A DNA stretch of 64,000 bases, from positions 1 through 64,000 of the forward strand of contig NZ_QFYS01000006.1 in assembly GCF_003254525.1 (NCBI RefSeq), written 5' to 3'. This document shows, one piece after another, positions 1 to 7,144 of this stretch (position 1 is the first letter of the stretch; every line of letters begins with the position of its first letter). Source of the DNA: Phenylobacterium kunshanense (GTDB lineage Bacteria; Pseudomonadota; Alphaproteobacteria; Caulobacterales; Caulobacteraceae). Under the pieces are notes generated by a model. It was not told the origin of the DNA and did not search any database. It was given only the letters and a program-made list of their open reading frames with translations. A program made the position numbers and the translations under genes.

Positions 1-194
1 GAGGGTTCACAACCTCCACCCTTCACCGACATCCAGACCGTCTGCTCTCGCAGGAGCGCCCGCAGTCCACACGCCGCCGTTGCGCAGCGCCGTCTTCGCG
101 CGCCGGATGCCGTCACCCACCCGCCATCCGCCCACGAAAAAGGGGCCCGCGTGCGGGCCCCTGACTCGTCGTTACGACCGCTTTGAGGGGGAGC
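1..194. other. window-edge intergenic stretch
   Basis: I see no convincing gene here. The only clear element is the hairpin at 142-161, annotated separately. A minus-strand reading frame of about 40 codons exists downstream of that hairpin but has no ribosome binding site or recognisable motif, so I do not call it. Confidence 0.5.
137..161 (-). terminator. intrinsic terminator after the 34-codon ORF
   Basis: A perfect 9-bp stem (GGGGCCCGC, loop GT, GCGGGCCCC) at 142-161 is flanked on its left by AAAAA. Read on the minus strand this is a GC hairpin followed by a U run. It lies just downstream of the small minus-strand ORF ending at 195, which supports that ORF being a transcribed unit. Confidence 0.75.
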
Positions 195-299
195 TCAGAC
201 GCCCAGGCCCGCCGTGGCCACGGCCGCAGTCAGGCCGAGGAACAGCAGGAACGAGGGGGCGAGACGGTCGAAGAGACGTTCGAACTTCGCGAGAGACAT
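195..299 (-). CDS. 34-aa single-pass membrane small protein
   Basis: A 35-codon frame starts at an ATG (299) preceded on the minus strand by AAAGGTG about 8 nt upstream, and is followed by an intrinsic terminator. The product has a charged amphipathic N-terminus (MSLAKFERLFDRLAPS) and one hydrophobic helix (FLLFLGLTAAVATAGLGV), so it is probably a small inner-membrane protein of unknown function. It is divergent from the TetR gene at 452, with an operator-like repeat cluster between them, so it may be a target of that regulator. Start signal, membrane helix and terminator support a real gene. Function is not known. Confidence 0.7.
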   Translation of the reverse strand: MSLAKFERLFDRLAPSFLLFLGLTAAVATAGLGV

Positions 300-355
300 G
301 ACACACACCTTTCAGTTGGATCCCCGGGGGAGCGGGGGTGTTTCTTATTTGAACG

Positions 356-407
356 ACGCTCAGATTCATTTGAGCACCGCTCAGATAGGTGCGACAAGCT
401 GAGCGGT
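356..407. promoter_or_regulatory. operator-like repeat cluster between TetR gene and small ORF
   Basis: CGCTCAGAT occurs as a direct repeat at 357-365 and 378-386, 21 bp apart. ACCGCTCAG (376-384) is mirrored by CTGAGCGGT (399-407), a perfect 9-bp inverted repeat with a 14-bp spacer. TGAGC-acc-GCTCA (371-383) is a further nested palindrome. Position between divergent genes, one of them a TetR regulator, suggests autoregulation and control of the small ORF. The binding protein is inferred. Confidence 0.55.
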
Positions 408-451
408 CAAGACATCTGTACGGCGCTTAGATATGAAATTATGGTAAGGCT

Positions 452-1081
452 ATGAGCGAAGCTAAAAGCGTCGAATCCCGCCCCTACCATCACGGCGATC
501 TGCGCCGAGCCCTGGTGGATGCGGCGCGCCGCCTGCTGGAGTCCGAAGGCCCCAGCGCCCTGTCGCTTCGCGCCGTGGCCAGGGAGGCGGGCGTCAGCCC
601 GGCGGCGCCCTACCACCACTTCAAGGACAAGGCCGAGCTGCTCGACGCCGTGGCCCATGAAGGCTGGGAGATGCTGCATCAGGCGATGGACACGGCGAAG
701 AGCGCCGCCGAGGGCGCGCACAAGCTTAGCGCGCTCGGCATCGCCTACGTCTGCTTCGCCCGCGAGAACCCGGCCCTCTACCGCGTCATGTACGACGCCG
801 CCCGCGACAAGGAAGCCCTGCCGATCGAGATGCACGACGGCAAGGACGACAGCGCCTACTGCATGGTGCGCGACACCATGGTCGAGCTGGGCTCCGACCC
901 CGCGCAGGCGGTCGACCTTGAGCTGGCCACCATCGCCGCCTGGTGCGCCGGGCACGGCCTGGCCGAGATGGCCGGCTTCAAGCAGTTCGACCAGCTCAAG
1001 GCCGAGTTGGGCGGGGAGAAGCCGTTCCTGGAGGCGGTGTTCAATCACCTCGGCCTCTTTCCTTCGCTGAACCGGGACTGA
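452..1081 (+). CDS. TetR/AcrR family regulator with WHG-type C-terminal domain
   Basis: The 209-aa product has an N-terminal TetR helix-turn-helix (about residues 15-60, including SLRAVAREAGVSPAAPYHHF, typical of the recognition helix and following YxHF). The C-terminal ligand domain contains AAWCAGHGLAEM (near residues 165-176), resembling the WHG signature of a TetR subgroup. TetR proteins of this kind usually repress an adjacent gene and release DNA on binding a small ligand. It is divergent from the 34-codon membrane ORF across a repeat-rich region, and followed after 13 bp by gluQ. The start is an ATG with AAGG 5-8 nt upstream. Ligand unknown. Confidence 0.85.
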   Translation: MSEAKSVESRPYHHGDLRRALVDAARRLLESEGPSALSLRAVAREAGVSPAAPYHHFKDKAELLDAVAHEGWEMLHQAMDTAKSAAEGAHKLSALGIAYVCFARENPALYRVMYDAARDKEALPIEMHDGKDDSAYCMVRDTMVELGSDPAQAVDLELATIAAWCAGHGLAEMAGFKQFDQLKAELGGEKPFLEAVFNHLGLFPSLNRD

Positions 1082-1094
1082 TAGAGCGCGGCGG

Positions 1095-1922
1095 GTGTTC
1101 GTCACCCGTTTCGCACCCTCGCCGACCGGCTTCCTGCACAAGGGCCACGCCTTCTCGGCGCTGACCGCCTTCGACGCCGCGCGGGCGGCCGGCGGCCGGT
1201 TCCTGCTGCGGATAGAGGACATCGACGCCACCCGCTGCCGGCCAGAGTACGAGGCGGCGATCTACGACGATCTGGCCTGGCTGGGCCTTAGCTGGGAAAC
1301 CCCGGTCCGCCGGCAGTCCGAGCACATGGCGGACTACGACGCCGCCCTCTCCCGTCTGGAGGCGATGGGCGTCCTCTACCGCTGCTTCCGCACCCGCGCC
1401 GAGCTGCAGGCGCAGTCCGCCGCGGCGCCGCATGGCCCCATGGAAGCCTTCCGCGGCGCCCCGCTGCCGCCCGACGAGGAAGCGCGCCGCGTGGCCGCCG
1501 GCGAGTCCTACGCCTGGCGCCTGTCGCTGGACCGGGCCGAGGCGGTCCTGGGCGGCTTCGACCGCCTAACCTATGTTGTCGAGGGCGAGGGCGAGATCCG
1601 GGCGCGGCCCGAGCTGGGCGGCGACGTGGTCCTGGCGCGCAAGGACGTGCGGGTGTCCTACCATCTGGCCTCGGTGGTCGACGACGCGCTGCAGGGGATC
1701 ACCCACGTCATCCGCGGCGTCGACCTCGCCGACGCGCCGCATGTCCACCGCCTGCTGCAGGCGCTGCTGGACCTGCCGACGCCGACCTATCACCACCACC
1801 GCCTGATCCTCGGTCCCGACGGCAAGCGGCTGGCCAAGCGCGACCGCGCAGAGACATTGAGGTCCATCCGGGACCGCGGCGTCACGCCCGCCGTCCTGCG
1901 CCGCGAGCTCGGCCTTGACTGA
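1095..1922 (+). CDS. gluQ: glutamyl-Q tRNA(Asp) synthetase
   Basis: A truncated GluRS-like enzyme that attaches glutamate to the queuosine at position 34 of tRNA(Asp). The 275-aa length matches GluQ, which lacks the anticodon-binding domain of GluRS. Visible motifs are RFAPSPTGFLHKGH (residues 5-18, the HIGH region) and KRLAKRD (244-250, the KMSKS equivalent). The start is GTG at 1095. The zinc-binding cysteine cluster of E. coli GluQ is not apparent: YRCFRTRAEL has one Cys and I see no partners downstream. The stop overlaps the TTG start of the next gene. Queuosine-synthesis genes queC/queE lie near 54 kb in this same window. Confidence 0.88.
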   Translation: MFVTRFAPSPTGFLHKGHAFSALTAFDAARAAGGRFLLRIEDIDATRCRPEYEAAIYDDLAWLGLSWETPVRRQSEHMADYDAALSRLEAMGVLYRCFRTRAELQAQSAAAPHGPMEAFRGAPLPPDEEARRVAAGESYAWRLSLDRAEAVLGGFDRLTYVVEGEGEIRARPELGGDVVLARKDVRVSYHLASVVDDALQGITHVIRGVDLADAPHVHRLLQALLDLPTPTYHHHRLILGPDGKRLAKRDRAETLRSIRDRGVTPAVLRRELGLD

Positions 1923-2796
1923 CGCCCCCGCCCCCTCGCCCCCGCGCTGGACCGCGCTCGCCGCCCTCATCGGCGGCGCCTGCGTCATCGGCCTGGCGGC
2001 GATCCTGGTTCGGCTGGCCCACGCCGGCCCGGCGGCGACGGGGTTCTGGCGGCTGGTCTTCGCCCTGCCGCTGCTGGCGCTGATGGCGCGGCAGGCCTCG
2101 GGCGGCCTCGGCGCCCCGCCGCGGATGGCGCTGTGGGCCGGCTTGTTCTTCGCCCTCGACCTGGGGTTCTGGCACTACGGCATCCGCTACACCTCGGTCG
2201 CCAACGCCACCGTCCTCACCAACCTGACGCCCGTGGTGGTCACCGCCTTCGCCTGGATCTTCCTGCGCCAGCGCCCCGGCGGCCTGTTCCTGGTGGCGGT
2301 GGCGGCCGCGGTGGGCGGCGCCTCGCTGATGGCCTACGCCAAGGGCGGCGGCGCGCCGCTGAACCAGCCGCTGGGCGACGCCCTCTCGGTGACCACCGCC
2401 CTCTGGTACGCGCTCTATTTCCTGACCATGGCCGAAGGCCGCAAGTCGACCGGGGCCAGCCAGATGATGTTCTGGGCCGGGGTCACAGGCGTCCCGCTGC
2501 TGCTGGCCGCCGCGGTGGCGCTGGGCGAACCGCTGACTCCCGCCACGCCCAGCGGCTGGGCGGCCCTCGTCGGCCTCGGGGTCATGCATGTGACCGGCCA
2601 GGGCGCCATCGCCTGGGCCATGGGCCGCCTGCCCACCTCCACGGCTTCGGTCACGGTGCTCGTCCAGCCCGTGGTCGCCGCCGCCCTCGGCTGGGTCCTG
2701 TTCGCCGAGGCCATTGGCCCGCTGCAGGGCCTGGGCGCGGCGGTCACCCTGGCGGGTGTCGTCCTGGCGCAGTGGGCCTCGCGCGCGCGGGGCTAG
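1915..2796 (+). CDS. EamA/DMT-family inner-membrane transporter
   Basis: The 293-aa product has about ten hydrophobic helices arranged as two EamA repeats (first repeat around residues 15-145, second from about 155 to 288). The N-terminal pattern SGGACVIGL-type helix followed by GPAATGFWRLVFALPLLAL is typical of drug/metabolite exporters of the RhaT/EamA group. Substrate cannot be deduced. It starts at TTG 1915, overlapping gluQ by 8 nt, which suggests translational coupling. Its stop TAG shares the tetranucleotide CTAG (2793-2796) with the convergent selO stop. Confidence 0.85.
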   Translation: MTDAPAPSPPRWTALAALIGGACVIGLAAILVRLAHAGPAATGFWRLVFALPLLALMARQASGGLGAPPRMALWAGLFFALDLGFWHYGIRYTSVANATVLTNLTPVVVTAFAWIFLRQRPGGLFLVAVAAAVGGASLMAYAKGGGAPLNQPLGDALSVTTALWYALYFLTMAEGRKSTGASQMMFWAGVTGVPLLLAAAVALGEPLTPATPSGWAALVGLGVMHVTGQGAIAWAMGRLPTSTASVTVLVQPVVAAALGWVLFAEAIGPLQGLGAAVTLAGVVLAQWASRARG

Positions 2797-4208
2797 CTGA
2801 AACCCCAGCCCTGCCGCGCGACCTCGATCCGCGCCAGCTTCGCCTCAAACGCCGACCAGTCGTCGGCCTGCGCGATCGGCGCCCAGAGCGCCTCGATCTG
2901 GTCGTAGAGCAGCTCCTCGGGCTCCGCCGCCGCGAAATAGGCGTGCGCGAGACGCTCCGGCCTGTCCGCGGAATACGCCGCCAGGCGCTCGCGAAACTCC
3001 GCGAACGGCGGCTCGGCGTAGAGGGCGGCCCGCGGCCCCGCCAGGGCGCGGTCGTCCCGGCCGCCGAACCAGTCGAAGAAGAACGGCTCCCAGCGCACGC
3101 GCTCGCCGCCCTCGGCCAGGGCCCGGAAGGCGGATTGCACGAAGGCTGCGTCCGCCTCCTCGCCCTGCGCAACGACGCCCAGCCGTGCGACCATCGCCGC
3201 CGCCAGCTCGCGCCGGTATGCCGCGCCGAAGGTGTTCAGCGCATCCACCAGCGGGTCGGTCTGGGTCACCAGGCTGAAGCAGCCGGCGAGCTGCTGCAGG
3301 TTCCAGAACACCGCCTCGGGCTGCCGGCCGAAACTGTAGAGTCCCGTCTGGTCGAAGTAGGCGGCCACGAAGTTGGGATCGGAGTAGGGCAGGAACCGGT
3401 AGGGACCGTAGTCGAAGCTCTCGCCCGTGATGTTCATGTTGTCGGTGTTGAGCACGCCGTGGACGAACCCGGCGGCCATCCACCGCGCGGTCAGCCGGGC
3501 GGCCCTGGCCACCACCGCCGCCAGCAGGGCCGCGGCCCTGTCCTTCGCGCCGGCGAGCTCGGGGTAGTAGGCCTCGATCACGTGCTCGATCAGCAGGTCG
3601 ACCCGATCGGCCCGCTCGAAGAAGGCGTGCCGCTGGAAGGTCCCGAAGCGGATGTGGCTGTGCGACAGTCGCACCAGAACCGAAGAGCGGGTCGGGCTGG
3701 GCTCGTCGCCGCGGACGAGGTCCTCGCCCGTCTCCACCAGCGAGAACGAGCGCGACGTGGGAACGCCCAGGGCCTCCAGCATCGCGGTCGCCAGCACCTC
3801 GCGCACGCCGCCCTTCAGGGTCAGCCGGCCGTCGCCCGAGCGCGACCACGGCGTCTGGCCGGACCCCTTGGTGCCGAGGTCCAGCAGTCGCCCCGTCCCC
3901 GCCTCGCGAAGCTGGGCGAACAGGAAGCCGCGGCCGTCCCCCAGCTCGGGGTTGTAGGTCCGGAACTGGTGGCCGTGGTAGCGCATCGACCGGGGCGGAT
4001 CGATGTTGCCCGGCAGCGGCTCGAACCGGCCGAAATGGGCGACCCATTCGGCGTCGGTCAGAGCGTCCAGCCCCACCGTCGCCGCCGCCCGGTCGTTCCG
4101 GTGGCGCAGGATGGTCTTGGGAAAGCGCGCCGCCTCGACAGGGTCCGCGAACTCGGGACCCAGGTCCGGGAAGAGCGGGTCGGGCTGGTAGGCGGACGAG
4201 ACAGGCAT
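2793..4208 (-). CDS. selO: protein adenylyltransferase SelO (YdiU family pseudokinase)
   Basis: SelO transfers AMP from ATP to hydroxyl side chains of protein targets using an inverted kinase fold. The 471-aa product is full length. Family landmarks are PGNIDPPRSMRYHGHQF near residue 70, a glycine-rich LGTKGSGQTPWSRSGDGRL (about 108-126), and the metal/catalytic region HGVLNTDNMNI...FDYGPYRF (about 235-255). Only one cysteine is present (in QQLAGCF); the C-terminus QGWGFS lacks the Cys or Sec that many SelO proteins carry for redox control. It lies 35 bp downstream of a 24-codon membrane ORF and beyond nhaA, all leftward, so it may be co-transcribed. Confidence 0.92.
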   Translation of the reverse strand: MPVSSAYQPDPLFPDLGPEFADPVEAARFPKTILRHRNDRAAATVGLDALTDAEWVAHFGRFEPLPGNIDPPRSMRYHGHQFRTYNPELGDGRGFLFAQLREAGTGRLLDLGTKGSGQTPWSRSGDGRLTLKGGVREVLATAMLEALGVPTSRSFSLVETGEDLVRGDEPSPTRSSVLVRLSHSHIRFGTFQRHAFFERADRVDLLIEHVIEAYYPELAGAKDRAAALLAAVVARAARLTARWMAAGFVHGVLNTDNMNITGESFDYGPYRFLPYSDPNFVAAYFDQTGLYSFGRQPEAVFWNLQQLAGCFSLVTQTDPLVDALNTFGAAYRRELAAAMVARLGVVAQGEEADAAFVQSAFRALAEGGERVRWEPFFFDWFGGRDDRALAGPRAALYAEPPFAEFRERLAAYSADRPERLAHAYFAAAEPEELLYDQIEALWAPIAQADDWSAFEAKLARIEVARQGWGFS

Positions 4209-4243
4209 TGCGCCAACTAAGGCGCTGGCGCGGCGGCCGGCAA

Positions 4244-4318
4244 CTAGGCGATGCCCAGGAAGCTCAGCACCAGCAGGACGACGACCACCAGGCCGACGAG
4301 GTAGATGAGGTTGTTCAC
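4244..4318 (-). CDS. 24-aa hydrophobic small membrane protein
   Basis: A GTG start at 4318 is preceded on the minus strand by GAGGAG at good spacing, and the frame runs 25 codons to TAG. The product starts MNNLIYLVGLVVVVLLVLS and is almost entirely one transmembrane helix, ending in FLGIA. It sits between nhaA (47 bp upstream) and selO (35 bp downstream) on the same strand. A strong ribosome binding site, the helix and the operon position support a real gene. Function is unknown. I recall similar tiny ORFs in other alphaproteobacteria, but that needs a search. Confidence 0.7.
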   Translation of the reverse strand: MNNLIYLVGLVVVVLLVLSFLGIA

Positions 4319-4365
4319 GCCGCGTCTCCTCGGGCGATTTCAGGGAGACCGGCTAACGCCGCGAC

Positions 4366-5619
4366 CTAGGAAGCCGTTCCGCCCTCTGCCGCCCGTCGGC
4401 CCGGCGAGGGCGCGCCCTTCAGGTCAGGCCCAAAGATCTTGAGCAGCGTCAGTCCGAGGATCGCGGAGGCCAGGGACCCGATGAAAACCCCGGCCTTCGT
4501 CTCGGCGAGCAACTCCGGTGACGTGAAGGCGAGGTTGCCCACGAAGAGGCTCATCGTGAAGCCGATGCCGCAGACGACGGAGACCCCATAGAGCTGCCCC
4601 ACCGAGGCGTTGCGCGGCATGTCGGCCCACCCCAGGCGGATGATGAGCATCGAGGTCAGGAAGATCCCGATCTGCTTGCCGAAGAACAGGCCCAGGGCGA
4701 TCCCGAGCGGGATCGTGTCGGTGAAGTGGCGCAGGGTCAGTTCCCCGAGCGCCAGGCCGGCGTTGGCGAAGCCGAAGATCGGAATCACCAAGAAGGCCAC
4801 CGGCCTGTGCAGCAGGTGCTCCAGCCGGTGCAGGGGCGAGGTCGTGTGCGAGTCCGGCTTGGCGGGCGTCCGCTTGAGCGGGATCGTCATGGCCAGCGCG
4901 ACGCCGGCCAGGGTCGCGTGGACCCCAGACTCCAGGACGCAGTACCAGAGGACCAGCCCGACCAGCAGGTACGGCCACAGCGCCTGCACCTTCAGCCGAT
5001 TGAAGACGATCAGCAGAGCCAGCGCGCCGCCCGCTCCGGCCAGGGCCGCCATGTGCAGCTCGGCCGTGTAGAAGACGGCGATGATGATGATCGCCGCCAG
5101 GTCGTCCAGCACCGCCAGGGCCGTCAGGAAAATCTTCAGCGAGGCGGGCACCCGGTCGCCCGCCAGAGCCAGGACGCCCAGAGCGAAGGCGATGTCGGTC
5201 GCCGCCGGAATCGCCCAGCCGCGCACGGCCTCGGGATTCCCCGCGTTGAAGGCCACATAGATCAGCGCCGGCACGACCACCCCGCCCAGCGCCGCCAGTC
5301 CGGGCAGAACGATCCGGGACGGCCGGGACAGCTCTCCGTCGAGGACCTCGCGCTTGATCTCCAGGCCCACGAGCAGGAAGAACAGGGCCATCAGCCCGTC
5401 GTTGATCCAGTGCAGCACCGTCTCGTGCAGCGCGAGCGGCCCCAGGTCGAAGCCGATCTTGGTGTCGAGGACGGCGAAGTAGGTCCCCGCCAGGGGAGAG
5501 TTGGCGACGATGAGGGCCAGGGCCGCGGCCGCCATCAGGACGTAGCCGCCTGCCGCCTCCTGGCGCAGGAAGTCCTGCAGCGCGGACACGCGCCGCCCGA
5601 GGGCTCGCTGTGCAGACAT
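4366..5619 (-). CDS. nhaA: Na+/H+ antiporter NhaA (canonical copy)
   Basis: Inner-membrane antiporter that exchanges cytoplasmic Na+ (or Li+) for periplasmic protons. The 417-aa protein has the usual length and about 12 helices. The transport residues are intact: ATDIAFALG (D142, E. coli D133), [12 protein letters not shown] (D172/D173, E. coli D163/D164), [10 protein letters not shown] (H234, E. coli H225) and GKQIGIF (the K300-equivalent lysine). I chose ATG 5619 because AGGGGCC precedes it; an ATG at 5655 falls inside a TATAAT promoter box. A second divergent paralogue is encoded at 7145. Downstream are a 24-codon ORF and selO. Confidence 0.93.
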   Translation of the reverse strand: MSAQRALGRRVSALQDFLRQEAAGGYVLMAAAALALIVANSPLAGTYFAVLDTKIGFDLGPLALHETVLHWINDGLMALFFLLVGLEIKREVLDGELSRPSRIVLPGLAALGGVVVPALIYVAFNAGNPEAVRGWAIPAATDIAFALGVLALAGDRVPASLKIFLTALAVLDDLAAIIIIAVFYTAELHMAALAGAGGALALLIVFNRLKVQALWPYLLVGLVLWYCVLESGVHATLAGVALAMTIPLKRTPAKPDSHTTSPLHRLEHLLHRPVAFLVIPIFGFANAGLALGELTLRHFTDTIPLGIALGLFFGKQIGIFLTSMLIIRLGWADMPRNASVGQLYGVSVVCGIGFTMSLFVGNLAFTSPELLAETKAGVFIGSLASAILGLTLLKIFGPDLKGAPSPGRRAAEGGTAS

Positions 5620-5653
5620 GGCCCCTAGATAGAGGCCGGTCCCGCCCAGCGCC

Positions 5654-5659
5654 ATTATA
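5654..5659 (-). promoter_or_regulatory. -10 box of the nhaA promoter
   Basis: Read on the minus strand the sequence is TATAAT, a perfect sigma-70 -10 hexamer, 34 bp upstream of the chosen nhaA start. No good -35 is evident at 17 bp; a 6-bp hairpin (TCGGCT/AGCCGA, 5661-5678) occupies that region. The alternative nhaA ATG at 5655 overlaps this box and is therefore unlikely to be used. Confidence 0.45.
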
Positions 5660-5670
5660 TTCGGCTTACA

Positions 5671-6471
5671 TCAGCCGATCCGCACGCCCATGCCGCCGTC
5701 CACCGGCAGGATCACGCCGGTGATGAATCCCGCCTCGTCCGAGGCCAGGAACAGCGCCGCGTGAGCGGTGTCCCAGGCCGTGCCCATCTTGCCGCCCAGG
5801 GGCACCCGCGCGTCCCGCTCGGCCCGCACTTCGGCCTGCGTCCGGCCGCTGGCGCCCGCGATGCCGGCCACGGCCATCGGCGTGTCCATCAGCCCCGGCT
5901 GCACGGCGTTGCAGCGGATGCCGTAGCGGGCCTGGGACTGAGCGACGCTCTGGGTCAGCCGGTTCACCGCCGCCTTCGACACCTCGTAGGCCACCTGGAT
6001 CCCGCCCGCCCGCGCCGCCAGGGACGAGATGTTGACGATCGCGCCCGACCGCTGGGCCCGCATCACCGCCAGCGCCGCCTTGGTGACCAGCCAGGTCCCC
6101 TTGAGGTTCACCGACAGGATGCGGTCGAAGGCCGCCTCCTCCACCGCATGGGCCGGCGCGTCCCCGCCGCCGATGCCGACGTTGTTGACCAGGATGTCGA
6201 GGCGGCCCAGGCGCGCCGCCGCCTCGTCCGCGATCCGCTGGGCGTCGGCCGCGCGCGAGACGTCGGCCTGCAGCGCCGAGGCGGTCCCCCCGGCCTCCAG
6301 GATCATGCCGGCCGTCTCCTCGGCCCGTTCAGCGATGCGGTCGACGCACAGAACGCTGGCCCCCTCACGCGCGAACAGCAGGGCCATGGCGCGGCCGTTG
6401 CCGATCGTCTCGCCGGGAGTCTGGCCCGCCCCGACGACCACCGCGGCCTTGCCCGCGAGCCGCCCGGCCAC
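5671..6471 (-). CDS. SDR-family oxidoreductase
   Basis: Classical short-chain dehydrogenase of 266 aa with a Rossmann fold. The nucleotide loop is AVVVGAGQTPGETIGNGRA (residues 9-27), a variant with an insertion compared with the usual TGxxxGIG. NNVGIGGG follows near residue 95. The catalytic set is NISS...YEVSKAA (Ser, Tyr and Lys), and PGLMDTPM and DGGMGV close the fold. It starts at GTG 6471, one base after the upstream CMD-family stop, so the two are very likely translated from one transcript. Substrate unknown; the pairing with a carboxymuconolactone-decarboxylase-like protein hints at catabolic use. Confidence 0.87.
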   Translation of the reverse strand: MAGRLAGKAAVVVGAGQTPGETIGNGRAMALLFAREGASVLCVDRIAERAEETAGMILEAGGTASALQADVSRAADAQRIADEAAARLGRLDILVNNVGIGGGDAPAHAVEEAAFDRILSVNLKGTWLVTKAALAVMRAQRSGAIVNISSLAARAGGIQVAYEVSKAAVNRLTQSVAQSQARYGIRCNAVQPGLMDTPMAVAGIAGASGRTQAEVRAERDARVPLGGKMGTAWDTAHAALFLASDEAGFITGVILPVDGGMGVRIG

Positions 6472-6472
6472 G

Positions 6473-7036
6473 TCAGCGGACCTTCAGCTCGGGATCGACG
6501 ACTTGGTCGCCCTCCACCTGCACGCCGAAGGTGTTCAGCATCATCGAGACCTGGGTGTATTGGCCGACGGTGAAGACCAGGTCCATGCACTGCTTGGCGG
6601 TGAAGTGGCGCCCGAGCTCGCCCCAGGTGGCGTCGGTGATGAACTGGTCGGCGTGCAACTCGTCCGTGGCCCGGATCAGGGCCGCATCGGCTGCGCTCCA
6701 CCCGGCGTCCACGCCCCGCTTGATCCGCTCGATCTCGTCCGCGGTCAGGCCCGACTGGAGGCCGATGCGCGTGTGCTGCGTGAACTCGTAGCCGCTGCGA
6801 CAGAGGTAGCCCACGCGCAGGATCACGATCTCCCGCTCGCGCGCCGGCAGGTCATTGCGGCGCGACAGCACATAGCCGCCCCAGGCGTTGAAGCGGCTCA
6901 GCGCCTTCGGCGCCCGCGCCAGCGTCCGGAAGATGTTGAGGATCGGCCCCGGCCCGAACTCCTTCAGCGCCTCGTGCTGCTCCGGGCCCATCTCGGCGTC
7001 GGTCATCGGCGCGATGCGCGGCTTGTCCAGTCTCAC
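6473..7036 (-). CDS. carboxymuconolactone decarboxylase (CMD/AhpD-like) family protein
   Basis: A 187-aa all-helical CMD-family protein. Features include ALSRFNAWGGYVL, LPAREREIVILRVGYLCRSGYEFTQH and an AKQCMDLVFTVGQY segment. The AhpD CxxC is absent: the pattern is CRSGYEFTQH, as in the CMD-like group often linked to aromatic degradation. I prefer the GTG at 7036 (MRLDKPRIAPMTDAE) because GAGGA lies 6 nt upstream; an ATG at 7075 would add 13 residues but has no clear ribosome binding site. It is translationally coupled to the SDR downstream and divergent from the second nhaA gene. Confidence 0.8.
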   Translation of the reverse strand: MRLDKPRIAPMTDAEMGPEQHEALKEFGPGPILNIFRTLARAPKALSRFNAWGGYVLSRRNDLPAREREIVILRVGYLCRSGYEFTQHTRIGLQSGLTADEIERIKRGVDAGWSAADAALIRATDELHADQFITDATWGELGRHFTAKQCMDLVFTVGQYTQVSMMLNTFGVQVEGDQVVDPELKVR

Positions 7037-7144
7037 GGCGTTTCCTCGAATTATGGGTTTGTTGGGGTCAACCATAGTCCCGGGCGGGCCGGGCGCCAGC
7101 CGAATCCGCTAGAGCGCCGCGAGCCCGCTTGTTACCCACGCGGG

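Noticed and set aside
2133..4220. 695-codon plus-strand frame over the EamA and selO genes
   Set aside because: Overlaps both genes and the convergent stop; no motif in its translation.
5620..5655. nhaA start at ATG 5655
   Set aside because: The ATG lies in a TATAAT promoter box, while ATG 5619 has AGGGG at good spacing and starts the canonical N-terminus.
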